From Adiantum capillus-veneris (lineage: Eukaryota > Streptophyta > Polypodiopsida > Polypodiales > Pteridaceae), in assembly GCA_014529385.2 (NCBI GenBank), contig CM043945.1, positions 99,361,463-99,419,462 on the forward strand: a stretch of DNA of 58,000 bases, in the 5' to 3' direction. This document shows, in pieces, positions 28,300 through 41,047 of this stretch. Position numbers and translations under genes: made by a program. Below the pieces are notes generated by a model. It saw nothing but the letters and a program-made list of their open reading frames with translations. It did not search any database and was not told the origin of the DNA. Numbering within the stretch: the first letter of the stretch is position 1; each line of letters opens with the position of its first letter.

Positions 28300-30033
28300 C
28301 TTGAGTAGCCAGGGCGTCCTTTGCTTTGGCCAGTTATGCTTGAAGCTCTTCAATCTCTTCATCTTTTGCTTTTTGTATTGCTCTATGCCCTGTTGTTAGG
28401 ATTTGCCTCTCATATTGGTCTTAAGCTAAGGTAGCCCTTAGATCTTGTACCTCTTGTGTCAACAAAGGTGGTGGTTGACATATTTTCCGGTGTTGGTGTC
28501 TCTTGCATGGCTAGAAGCTGTGTAAGTGTTTTGCTTACAACTACATATGATTCTCCAAGCTTGGCATTCTTTTGCTTTTCTTTGGCTAACTCTTCCTCTA
28601 GGTTCTGATGTTGCACCTTCAATTGTATTTACCTCATTAAAAACCTGAACTTCCTTATAGTAATAAGCAACATTTTCTTGTTCTCTATGCAACTTGGATT
28701 GGAGTTGAGTTTACACTATTTGAAATCCTTTGATCTTTTGTTGCAATTCCAGACTCTCCTTTACTGCTTTAAGCGGCCTCTCTTTTGGTATCCTCCAGCT
28801 CTAAGTCACGCTGGTTGTAGAGTGCTCTTTGACATTGAAACTGTAACTTGATTTGTTCCAAATGTTCGTCAATGTCAAAGGACTTGATCAATTGTGTTCC
28901 TTCATCTACCACTACTGGTGAGCGAGGTGACTTGGGCCTTTTTTGTGTTTCTTGAGGTTGGTCAGAGGTGCCAACTTTTGTTGTGTTTTGTTTCTTCCGC
29001 TATCTTACCTTTATCATGTTGTGCTTCAAGATCAGTTGGAGTTTGTTTGATCTCGATCTTCAACTTTCTCCTTTTGAGTTGTATGTGTTGTTGGAAACAC
29101 TTTATCTGTTGTTTGCTTGGGAACATCCATTATGTGCTCTTCCTGTTCATTCTTAGCTGCTTGGTCAGCTGATTCTTGAGTAGGAGGAGGTGTGGTTGCA
29201 TCTATTGTTGATGGTGTATTTTTGTGTGAATTTCAAAATGCTCTACGCCACCTCCTCCTCTATTTTCCTTCTGCCATTTCAGCTTTGTATGACCCCTTTG
29301 CTTTAGTAGACTCATCAGATGATTCAAGATCATCGATGCGTTGGTGCTTGGCTTCTTCTCTTTCCCTTTGTTCCACCTTGCATTTGAGCTCGTTCTAAAT
29401 TTGTTGCCGCATGTCGCTGGCAATATTCATATGTTTTGCTGCTTCCTTTTCTTTTGTGTTGTTTGAGATTTTCAAGAGCTTTAGCTTTCTGATGTTTTAG
29501 TGGTTGGTTCTCCTCATCCTCTCTTTCATCGTCTGCTTCAGTTCCAAGGTTTTCCTTTTCCTCATTTCTCTGTTGACGGAGTTTTTCTCTTTGGGCTTGA
29601 GCCTCTTCCATAGATCTCTATGTTTGTGTAATGGGTATTGTTTGGGTAGTCCCGTTTGATCGTACCTTTAGTCATGTTAATATGTTCCCCATGGTGGTAA
29701 TCTGAAGAAGCTATCTAAATATAAGCATCTAGCCCCTTCTAATACTTCAAATTTGGTGTATCGTCCATAAATTCTTGGGGAATATGGTGGTCTTGACTAT
29801 AATTTCATTAGATGCCTCAAACTTCTCGATGAAGATATTTGTTGGTATTGCTTCTTGGGGAATATGGTGGTCTTGACTATAATTTCATTAGATGCCTCAA
29901 ACTTCTCGATGAAGATATTTGTTGGTATTGCTTCTAGCTCTTGATCATTGATGTGAGCTTTCTCATTTGATGAGATGTTGGTGATCTCATAAGGTACCAC
30001 CCCCCACTCCTTCTGTGCTTTCCTGTGGGGCAT
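28300..30033 (-). pseudogene. coiled-coil protein remnant, function unknown
   Basis: Minus-strand blocks, in reading order, are 30033-29797 (starting MPHRKAQKEWGVVPYEI), 29611-29330 (very Glu/Lys/Gln-rich, EEAQAQREKLRQQRNEEKE, predicted coiled coil) and 28692-28410 (NLEEELAKEKQKNAKLGES, also coiled coil). Frames are interrupted, and an 80-bp duplication near 29774 shifts the frame. It follows the minus-strand gypsy remnants, so it may be an extra ORF of that element or a separate captured gene. I do not recognise the family. Confidence 0.4.
29774..29933. repeat. 80-bp perfect tandem duplication
   Basis: CTTGGGGAATATGGTGGTCT starts at 29774 and again at 29854, and the 80-bp units are identical as read. 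The length is not a multiple of three, so it shifts the minus-strand frame. Confidence 0.93.
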
Positions 30034-30049
30034 CCTGTGACCAATTTCA

Positions 30050-31620
<1,571 letters not shown>

Positions 31621-31629
31621 CCATGCTAT

Positions 31630-33320
31630 TGTCAATGTTGTTTTGGTCTCCATTGCCATGTTGTTGGTGCAGGTTGCTTTTGGTTGTGTCGGACTGGCTT
31701 TAATATCCAATGAGAAGTGACTGATTGGGCATTAGAAGCTTTGTGTTCTTTGGGAGGAACATGCGTTGTGTTTGAAGAAGTAGGTCCGATTAGCGGGGTT
31801 TGAATGTGGGTAAAATTGCTTTTGGGAATCCATATTTTCTTTGACTGCATCATGGATTCTTGACCCAAACATTTTTAATTGTCTTGGTTGAATGCAACGA
31901 TGTAGGTTGAGGTTTTTTTGAAAGAGGTTGAATTTCCCAAAAGTGATCTATTTGCGCTAATGGAGTAATGAAGATGTGTCATTGAATATGAGTTGTAATG
32001 TGTCATCCTACCAATTTGGTGTTGCTTTGCAAGTTTTCATCGAAGGTACTGCAAGAAGCACTGCTTCATTATGATTGGTATCTGCCATTACATGAAATTG
32101 ACGAGGGAAGTTGTGACGATCGACATTAATTGATAAACTGGCTTCACCCAAGCTAAGCATTGTCCCTTGATTGGCTGCCTTGAGCTCAAATTGGTTCGGT
32201 GTTAGAGTTCCATGGCCATGCTCAAGAATGTCGAGTATTTGATGACATTGGCTCGTGCTCCAGTGTCCACTAGTGCGCGTTCGGTGGACCCATCAGGAAG
32301 TTGAAGGATAATTTGTACATCCATACCACCAGGCCATGTAGGTTTCATTTGAAGTGATGTGATTGGAGGATGATTGGGACCCTTGCATTCCTGCCAATTT
32401 TCCCTATGGCTGGCTTGTTCCTTACGCTTCAATTGAGTTTGATGGCTTCCTCCTTGCTTGAGCTTGAATAGCATGGGCTTGGTTCTTCTGCTCAGCTGTC
32501 GCATGAATTTTTTCTAACTCCTCTTGTGTCAATGGGAGAAGATACTTTTTCAACCTGCATCCACTTATCCAATTCGGCATCTCCTCACCTGTCAATGTTG
32601 CAAGTTTGATGGCACCACTTTGCAATATGTCGTGGATCACAAAAGGTCCCATCCCTCGCTTTTTGAGTTTTTTGAGTGTTACTATAGGGTATACACCAAT
32701 ACGTAATCCCCTTTTTGAAACTCCTTGCTTATTATATGTTGGTCATGGAAAGCCTTCATTTGTCATTTTTGGAGATGTATCCCTACGACGGCCTTCAGTC
32801 GCGTTTCGTCTAGTTTTTCCAAGATGTCTAGTCTTTTAAAGAGTTTGTGTCCCGTCCAGCCTAGCTGTGTTGCCACTCAAAGTGTGGGAATTAAGAATTC
32901 CATGGGGAGAATATCATTTATTCCAAACATAAGATTACATGGAGCGGTTTCAATGGAAGTTTTAAATGCTACCCTATAAGCCCAGAACTCTGAGTGTAGC
33001 TTAAGGTCCCAATCAGTTCTTGAATCACTCACTATTTTGGTTAGCACCGTGCATAAGATTTTATTGGTACTCTCTGCTTGCCCGTTAGCTAGGGGGTGAT
33101 ATGGGGTTGATTTATGATGAACCACCATGAATTCATTGAGTAAACTTTCAATGACAGTGTTCACAAAGTGGGTTCCTTGATCACTCACAATCTCAATGGG
33201 TAGGCCATATCTGATAAAGTTCTCAAATAAGCACTGTGTTGTAGTACGTGCATCATTTTTCTGTGTTGCTTTTGCTTCCACCCATTTGGTCAAATAATCT
33301 GTTTCTACTATAACATATAC
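31630..33320 (-). pseudogene. Ty3/gypsy remnant: integrase followed by protease
   Basis: Reading the minus strand, the integrase core starts just before 33293 (TKWVEAKAT, then IVSDQGTHFVN, HHKSTPYHPLANGQAESTN, with the DD35E Asp and Glu visible). It is followed by the C-terminal GPY/F-type module (MGPFVIHDI..SGAIKLATL, about 32652-32560). After one frame change comes an aspartic protease-like domain (RALVDTGARANVI, about 32285-32245, and a later AVLLAVPSM) and a linker to about 31630. Gag, reverse transcriptase and RNase H are not seen. Protease lying after integrase is the reverse of the family norm, so the copy is probably rearranged. Confidence 0.7.
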
Positions 33321-33631
33321 TTAACCTAGTCCTATGAACTGAAATGAACCTATGAATGAAAATGAATAAAACAGTGCAAAAATAACAATGTAATGGATGG
33401 ATAAGCAGTCCTTACCAAGCATAGAGAAAAAAAAATAATGAAATGCCTTTTGTATCTCACTCACAACTCTCCTTGCTCCTAAAGAGTAGAACTGGTCAGT
33501 CCTCGACTTTAGTCTCTACCAAGCACTAAACCTCTGTCTAGTTGCTTTACTGCCCAAGTGTAAATGAAATGGGTGTCAAAATCTCTAAAAAGAAGGCTTT
33601 TTCGTATGACTAGGTCACTTAAGGATCGTAT

Positions 33632-33648
33632 CCCCGATAGCGGCGCCA
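33632..33648 (-). promoter_or_regulatory. primer-binding site, tRNA-Asp type
   Basis: The minus strand reads TGGCGCCGCTATCGGGG, close to the tRNA-Asp primer site of plant Athila/Tat-type Ty3/gypsy elements. The preceding bases end in CA, as expected of an LTR edge. The integrase remnant begins only about 320 bp downstream, so the normal gag-pol start is deleted. The LTR should lie above 33650, but I could not fix its start. Confidence 0.7.
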
Positions 33649-33649
33649 A

Positions 33650-34556
33650 TGTTAGTCGGTTGTTGCGATGGACGCTTGCAACATAGCTGTTTGGCACTAA
33701 ATATGTCAATACTCAGGGAAGCGACTCAGGATGGGGCACAAAGAATCTTTGAGGTTTTCAATCTCAATAAGTGAACCTATAGAACTACGCAATCGACTAC
33801 TATAGAAAATCTATCACTCTCTATAGTTCGGAAATCTACCTATGTCCAGTCTCACCGCTCTAGGTCATCACGCCTTGTCGACATCCAAACAGTGTCAGAA
33901 TGCAACGAAGCTTAAGGGGTAGTATTACAACACCTAAGGGCACAATCCTACAAAGTCCTATGGTCATCAAAGGAGGTACCAAAATCACGATCCTTTCTTG
34001 AATGTGCAAAAAATTGCAACAGAACTATTCAAAAAGGTAGCTCTATGGTATAGAAACACTCCTCCAAGGTCAAAAAATAGAAAAAAAAAACTTTTTTAGC
34101 ACTCAAATCAATGCATTTAGCTCACAAACAGGTTGTCGTGAATCACATTAAAACTGAGAATGATTACACTTAGATTCAAGAGCAAGAGACAAGGAACACA
34201 ATGTACTAATCGTAATCGATTTCTAATTACTGGACAAAGAGAAAGATTGATTACGAGATGTAGTAGAATTGTAGCTCACAGTCGAAGTCCAAAAGCTTCT
34301 TAGAGATAATGATAATGTCACTTTTGAAACTAAGGGTTTTGACTCCAAAGACTTGGGACCCTTTTCCACGGCCATTGGCCACTTTTCAAGGCTTGTAGGT
34401 TCTAAGCAAGAAATAGACAATAATGGGCTAGATGAATACACTTCAAGAATCATTACTTTGTAATTACAAGGCTTCTTTGGAAAAAAAATAGAGTACAATG
34501 AAGTGTGGCTTGTAGCCGGTTTCAGGTGCCCATCCGCTGCATCCTCCAAACAAAGG

Positions 34557-34592
<36 letters not shown>

Positions 34593-35220
34593 CCTATAGT
34601 TGCAAGGTGAAGGTTTCACGCTTAGTGATACATGAGGGTCACTCTATTGTCTCTCTCTATCGAGTCACTCTCTATGTTGCCTGTAGCCTATTGCATCTTG
34701 TTTCTTTCAAAGAAAAATGCCTTGTTGGCATTTTTATTGAAATTACTAACCTACTATTACTAACCCTCACTGTTTGTAAAATAAAATATTTCTTTGCTCA
34801 CGGGATTATTAGGTAATGCAAACATAGAATTACTAGGAAGCATCTTAGAACACAAGCAGTTGCAGATAGTTCAAATTCAAATTCTTGCACTCCATCTAAA
34901 GGAAAATTTAAATTTTCTTAAACGGTGTTCATACCAACTCTCTTGTTGTTGTTAGGAAAAAGCCTTCACAATTTAGTGGACCTTAATTAGGTAGAGATAC
35001 ACGAGCACTAAAGAGTTGATTCACATATTTTTGAGTTACTTCCTTGTTGCTAAGGCAGCTTTCACATGCTTACAAGCTAAGGCATTGTATTTGAAAGTGT
35101 ACACTTGCATTTTGTATAGAGGTTATAATCATCCACAAAAGCATAGTAAAATCTATGCAAAATATCTTATTTAAAATAGAGGAACAAAAGATCATCCACA
35201 AGGGTGAGGGACAAAATATC

Positions 35221-35257
<37 letters not shown>

Positions 35258-35640
35258 CCCCCCCCAAAAAAAAAAAACTTCAACCTGACAAGCCTATGCT
35301 ACCGACCCTCTATTTTTCATCATTCAAGACCATTTATGTTTTTGAGGAAGGAATTATCGAAGCCATTCTCTACCATCACTTCCATTTTCAATGACAATGC
35401 TTCTATAGCGAGCCAGAAATTTTCTCTTCTTGAAAATATGAAAAGTCTTTTTAAGTAAGGTTAAAAAGGATACTCAATAGCACTTTAAGTAGGCCAACAA
35501 GAAGATCCATGTGGGTATGTTGGTTAGGTCATAGGCTTCTCACCCTAGTCATGAGGGCTAGAATCTAGACCCAAGAAGTTGGGGTATCCCTAGATTACAC
35601 CAGCCATGCCCATGACCCCATGGCAAAGCAATTCGAGGAG
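33650..35640. other. probable LTR sequence and unassigned DNA; microsatellites
   Basis: 33650-about 34500 probably includes the LTR of the minus-strand element. A (TG)n tract lies at about 34560-34590, and (TC)n, C9 and A12 runs at about 35223-35278. Near 35514-35580 there is a degenerate tRNA-like stretch (GTTGGTTAGGTCATAGGCTT ... GGGCTAGAATCTAGACCC), probably an old SINE. No gene is recognised. Confidence 0.4.
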
Positions 35641-35649
35641 GATAGAAAA

Positions 35650-35857
35650 CCTCAACTATATCTTACGTGGGCATGGGAGATGGGATCAAGGTCCCCCATC
35701 ACTCTAGGGTCTTGACATCAATTGGGCACAATAGATCCTTGTTGCAATATTTTTGCATGTCAAAATTCGCGGAAGACATGTACATTCCACAAACAGCATG
35801 CACGAGCGATATGGCCAGGGCATATGGCTCTCATACATCAAGTTGTGGGTTCAATCC

Positions 35858-35893
<36 letters not shown>

Positions 35894-36003
35894 GGCAAGG
35901 GCTACAAAGGTACCCGACTTTACTTTGGTGGAGATCTACAGTGCTTAATCATCCCACCAAAGATCCCATCCTTTCTCATGCCCCATGTAAGATATAGTTG
36001 AGG
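35650..36003. mobile_element. 354-bp TIR element with tRNA-like core
   Basis: CCTCAACTATATCTTAC at 35650-35666 pairs with the reverse complement of 35987-36003, and similarity continues inward for about 45 bp (GGCATGGGAGATGGGATC versus GGCATGAGAAAGGATGGGATC). The flanks GATAGAAAA (35641-35649) and GATAGCAAG (36004-36012) match at 7 of 9 bases, suggesting an eroded 9-bp target duplication as in Mutator-like MITEs. There is no coding capacity. Confidence 0.6.
35808..35892 (+). other. tRNA-like segment followed by a G run of about 32 nt
   Basis: GGGTTCAATCC near 35848-35858 fits a pol III B box. Upstream, TATGGCCAGGGCATATGGC is a weaker A-box-like stretch at suitable spacing. The G run at about 35861-35892 could form a G-quadruplex and creates the glycine-rich frames seen here. 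Confidence 0.45.
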
Positions 36004-36169
36004 GATAGCAAGGCCATCGTGATTGTAGTGTAGAGAAACCTTAAAAGGTGCTACACCAATAACACCACCTCCATGTAGCTATTCGTTGTGGCTTGGGATA
36101 AAAAAAAGTGATAAAATCACGAGGCGTGACAGTTATGAAGTACTTAAGTAAACGATCCATGTCTCTAAT

Positions 36170-36170
<1 letters not shown>

Positions 36171-36205
<35 letters not shown>

Positions 36206-37460
36206 GCCTAGATAGCGGGCTGATCGTGAATGGATCCAAAACCAAGGTTATGCTTGTAAAGACCCTCAATGACGAAAATCCATGCATTGTATACAACAAT
36301 GAAAAACTTGAAGTGGTAGATCACTTCAAGTACCTTGGCCTTGAGGTTCCATCCAATCATAAATGGAAGGATTGTGCAATGCGTCGCTTGGAAGCCGGAA
36401 AGAGGGCTTATTATGCATTTGAGAACATGTGCAATGCAGGAGAGATCAAGTGTTGGGCTCTCAAAAAAAACCTCTTTGACACATTGGTGACACCGGTGCT
36501 TCTTTATGGAGTGGAGGTGTGGGGTGGAAGCATCGGGAAGTCTACTTGGAAAGAGTTTGAGAATGTCCAAAAGCGTTTTCTCACCAACTTTCTCCAAGTC
36601 AAGACACAAACACCCTACATGCTCTTACTTCTTGAGTCCGGATCGCTTCCCATTGAGGTCTTGGGCATGGAAAGGGTTGTGGAGTACATGCGTAAGACAC
36701 AACGTAGCCCTTTGCATCGACTTCCTAGAATCGCATATGAAGCAAGTCAAAAGGTTCAAAAGACATGCAAGAGCAAAATACTAAGTTCGGGGTGGATGCT
36801 TGATATCAAGAAATGGTTTGGAAGATGGGATGCATGTCACTTGGTCAAGGATGCGTCGATCGACTCCCAAGTTAATGAGGCCTTCTTACAACGCCAATGT
36901 ATCATGGCTTGGGAGAAATCTGGAGGTTCTCGCTTCAGCCATTACACCACACACGTTGCCCCAAACTACAAATCTCTCTTCTTCTCGGAACGAGGTAACC
37001 GAACCCATTCCTACATCCTTGAGCCCATCCCGTTGAGTGCGATCCGCACCATTGCCTCCATTCGTCTTAGCTCCCATTCTCTACGCTGCGAGACAGGACG
37101 TTGGGGCACTGGCGAGGAGTGTCATCGACTTTGCACCTTATGCCCTCGTCAAGTGCGAGAGAGTGAGTACCACACACTACTTGAGTGCTCAGCTTTTGAC
37201 CACATTAGGTCCTCTTTTCCCCATATATTCAGCCATGAGCTCTCCCTACATACCTTCCTCTCCCAACCACGATGTGGACTCTCTATTGCGACGCTCATTT
37301 CAGCCATTTTTGAGCATCGAGAGTCACTTATGAACTCCACTCACACCACGTGACATGTTCATTTGGTCCCATAGGTCATATTTGACCTCCCAGGACGATA
37401 ATAGAACTATCTATCTATCTATCTATCTATCTCTCTTTCTCTTTCTCTCTCTCTCTCTCC
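36171..37460 (+). mobile_element. LINE-A, 5'-truncated, inside a (CT)n microsatellite
   Basis: LINE sequence starts abruptly after (CT)n (about 36171-36200) and ends in GACGATAATAGAACTAT followed by (CTAT)n and again (CT)n to about 37458. The 3' end has a 16-nt stem-loop at 37373-37388. The CT tract on both sides indicates insertion into a pre-existing microsatellite. Confidence 0.8.
36201..37353 (+). pseudogene. C-terminal part of LINE ORF2 (RT thumb to zinc knuckle)
   Basis: One uninterrupted frame of about 380 codons encodes the part of a non-LTR retrotransposon polyprotein downstream of the catalytic YADD box. NGSKTKVML and the FKYLGLEV block are the conserved region after RT motif C; LFDTLVTPVLLYGVEVWG follows. 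Near the end, CTLCPRQVRESEYHTLLEC is a CX2CX9HX4C knuckle typical of LINE C-termini. The frame continues upstream into the CT repeat, so the start is lost by 5' truncation. The open frame suggests a recent insertion, but without the endonuclease and catalytic core it cannot be active. Confidence 0.85.
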
Positions 37461-37904
37461 CTCATTTATTGCATTCTTTTATGCAAAAAGTAAAATAGAA
37501 TCATTGTCTGATCATGCATTTATTCTCCCCTTTTCATGCTTTAGCCTCTTTGATGTGATATATCTATTTAAACACGTGAAGAATTTAGTAGACCTATCAT
37601 AAGCTCAACTCCACAAAATAAGTAGTAAAACTCTCTCTCTAAGAAAAGAAACATTTGACAACCAATTGGAAAACACAAGGCATGACTTGTCATAAGAGTA
37701 TCATGATTCACCATTCTTTTCGTGTAGCATAAGAAAATTGGCTCCATCACTCCCTTGCTTTCCAAACCTTAACTTGCATACCTAAGACAAACATATTTCA
37801 TCTACTTAAGATATTAAGGAATGCACTTATTCATGACACAATCACATGAGGAAGACCTTAGATGTTTACTATTATTCTTTAAAGGGTGGTTCCTCATAAA
37901 AACA

Positions 37905-39990
37905 CTAGAAATTATTGATGTGTGCCTTTTGAACTAGCCACCGTTCTACCATGCTCCCTTCTAGGCATGCTCTTTGGTGCACAAAATCATTCAAAGTCTC
38001 CATTACAAACCTTTCAAGAAAAGACAACCATTGTGCATGTACTACATAAAAAATGTCTATTTCTTCTACCAAGTGCACCAACAAATGCATCTGAGTAGTT
38101 AAGATGGTTTGTGGAAATTTGTATTCAATCATGCACATGGCCTCCAATACAACAATGTGTGCTTTCTCAAGAGATGACGTATCAATCTCTTTGGAGCCCT
38201 CAACTCTATACTCATAGCCATGCATGCTGCCAATTAGGACATAAATGAAATAAATATCAAATGCATTGCAAAGCAAAAGGGAATGGAAAAATCATTCTAC
38301 AACTTCTCCCATCTTGTAGAACCTCTTCCCTCCCACACCCACTAATGAGAATAGGTAGAATAAGCTATCCACATACAATCAAGGTTTAGGGGGCATCCAT
38401 AAAAACATGCTTCAACTTTACCTGCATCAATTTGTGCCAATCATGCATGTTAAGGCCATACAATTGGTAGGAGTCTCTCTTCTTTGTTCAAATGAAATCA
38501 CCCCTCAAGGACTGCATGTAAGCGGTTGGGGTCCAAATGATGCAATTTCTACCTTCATCAATTTATCTTCCTTGAATTTCAATATCCAAGGTGCTTTTTG
38601 CAATATGAAGTTTCCTCTTTTTCCCTCCCTAGGCCATGTAAAAGGGTGTCTATCATTGGACCACAAGTCCTCCCTCACATTCTTACTATCCCTCTTCTTA
38701 ACCAGATGATTCCAAATATTTTGTGAGACATTTTTGAAGATGTGCATGGGGTATAAACAATGATTAATCTTGAGTTGAACCCAATAGGGTAGCTAAAAAA
38801 ATGGTGTACCTTTTCATCCTTGGGGGTGGAGGAGAGTCAACCACATGCCAATATGCTTATCAATCCCCCACCCTCATTGAGTTCGGGGGACTCCAATCGA
38901 GGATGGTTTGAAAGGTTGGTGTGATGGGGATAGAACGGGTGATGGTTTTTTAGACTATTCTCTTGAGGTGTTCTATGCGGTTAGCCACAAGAGAGGGGCC
39001 AGACTTTGTACATGCATGATAACTGAATGTTTTCAAGACTACCCAAAAAATAACATGAGGGTGTAACGTGATAGAAACAACAAATTTGACATAAACAACC
39101 AATGACAACTCTTGCAAATGACAAAACCCACTAATGCATTCACAATAGCTTGTATAGTCACGCATAGTCCACATCAAAATCCCATAGATTTGTACATCCG
39201 TCTACCAACCATGCAAACATGTCATGTATTTGGATCCTATGCTAGAGCATTTCAAGTTCTCTATAAAAGGCTCAAGGTACACATCCATGCTTTTCATTTT
39301 GTGGGGTCTCGAAATTAAAATAGAAAGCAAACAACTTTTTGATTTCCATCCATGCTGGGATATTGTAGTTGAACAACACCACTTGCCATGTGATCCACAA
39401 AGTAGATCTCATGCCAAAGGGATTGACACCATTAGTGCCAAGTTCAAGACGCAAGTGATTGTGATCTGCCTTGAAGTTGGGCCACATGTCTTTGATGTAC
39501 TAGGATGCTGGTGATTCTTCTAAAATTCTCATCTTTCCACTCGACGATTGGTGCATGTGGTTCCATGACATGAGCGTAGAAATGTTCTTCCTTTGAAACA
39601 TGTGTTGCATGCATGGTAGGATAGGAAAACTCGTGAATACTTTGTGGGATATTTCCTTTCATGTTGCTTCTTTTTTTTACTGTGATTCTCAACACTTGGG
39701 ATAGTGTGAGGCATCCATATGTTCACCACGAAATAGGATGCAATCCTTTACACATGCATGGATGAACTCATAATCCAATCCAAGTAATGTGATAAGCTTC
39801 CTTGCATGATATTTGACTTGGGGAGTAAATTTTCATTTGTACCATGGTTCTTGACACTTGGGACAATGTGAGGCATCCACATATTCACCACAAAACAAGA
39901 TGCAATTGTTTACACATGCATGGATGCACTCATAATCAAATCCAAGTGATGTGATAAGCTTCCTTGCATGTTGTTTGACTTGGCAAGTAA
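37905..39990 (-). pseudogene. CACTA (En/Spm) TNP2-type transposase remnant
   Basis: Minus-strand blocks follow TNP2 order. From the N-terminal side: HARKLITSLGFDYECIHACVNN with CILFCGEY (39985-39850), duplicated by a diverged second copy; MQHMFQRKN near 39600; LRLELGTNGVNPFG with NYNIPAWM (39487-39300); LMWTMRDY near 39170; MHIFKNVSQNIWNHLVKK (38747-38690); and a DUF4218-like block with HLLVHLVEEIDI, LSFLERFV and ACLEGSMVERWLV (38276-37905). Frames are broken throughout, so the copy is dead. CACTA terminal repeats (CACTA..TAGTG) were not located with confidence. Confidence 0.8.
39694..39990 (-). repeat. 162-bp diverged tandem duplication in TNP2
   Basis: ACTTGGGAYARTGTGAGGCATCCA occurs at 39694 and 39856, offset 162 bp, and similarity covers most of each unit. 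Both copies encode the ARKLIT.LG.DYE.IHACV block on the minus strand, so the duplication is in frame. The copies have diverged by many substitutions, so it is old. Confidence 0.8.
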
Positions 39991-40396
39991 ATTACCATCT
40001 GGAAATAACGAGAAAATAATTGAGTGCTAGCATAGTTGTGTGGTCTATGACATAAGTGATTATGTCATTGACAAGATTCTTCATGCTTTGATAAGCGATG
40101 ATGTCATCATCCACCCCACCTCTAGAGTGAGTCGGCTCGGTCCTTTGGGACATTGGAAGTTGAGATCTACATTGGCTTTGGTCCGACGATTTTTCCTTTT
40201 GATTTTTATATTTCTTGTTTTTGGAAAATGTGCGTCCTTTAGCCAGATAGGTAGCTGCTTGGCTTAGGGTTGTAGCTTGGCTTTGGATGGCCATATTGGA
40301 GAGGTTGAAATCTTGTAGATATACATTTGACCATTCATGTGAAGGAGTTATATTTTGGTTTTGATGTAGAATAACAACAAAACAATCCATTTCCTT

Positions 40397-40735
40397 CTAT
40401 TTGAATTTGAAATATCTATTATCAAATGCGATTGGCGGCAATCTATTAAGAATATCATTGCGGATAAGCATATCATAACTTGGTTGAGAATAGAGGTAGG
40501 CAAAGATAGGTATTATGGCTTTTCCAAGCAGTAGCCAAAATGTAGCCTGATATTTTATCGACTCTTCTGTTTTGTTAGCACATTTGATGAGAGAGGGTTC
40601 TTCTAGCTTTTCCCAAAAAAATTCAGGAACAAATCTTTCGTTAAGGAGTGTCAAGTTGAGTGTCAAGGAGTGTCAAGTTGGCTCCTGTATCCAGTATAGA
40701 AACAAATTTTTCGTTAAGGAGTGTTCTTTTAATAG
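40397..40735 (-). pseudogene. caulimovirid aspartic protease remnant
   Basis: The DTGA active-site sequence is readable near 40693-40682, followed after a frameshifting duplication of about 14-17 bp (GTGTCAAGTTGAGT, near 40640-40680) by NERFVPEFFWEKL and YDMLIRNDILNRLPP near 40500-40430. The last block is a variant of the family's D-L-I-G-N-x-F-L pattern, with the conserved Gly replaced by Arg. It is broken by the shift and probably inactive. Confidence 0.65.
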
Positions 40736-41047
40736 TGAAAGATTGTCGTATTCATTTATTGGATTGTGAATTTCTTCTTGCTGTGACAAAATGAATTCCT
40801 TTACCTTATTTGCAATCCTTGCAAGGCTTTTTTGATTTCCGAAATTAACTTCTTGTTGTGACATACACTGTTCCTGATGTCAACAACTTCTTCTCAAAGC
40901 CTTTCTACTTTAGAGAGGGCCAAACTTGTATCTATATGCTTTGCTGATTGGGAGATCATTGAGTAGAAGCTTTCTTCTTTTGGTTGCTTGCCTTTTCTCT
41001 TGCTCTGTATGGATGATTCTTCTAGGATTTGATCTTGAGATTCCTTT

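Noticed and set aside
36226-37353. Intact host gene of 375 codons
   Set aside because: Content is LINE ORF2 C-terminus with a LINE tail; the GTG start is not a real start and the frame runs into the CT tract.
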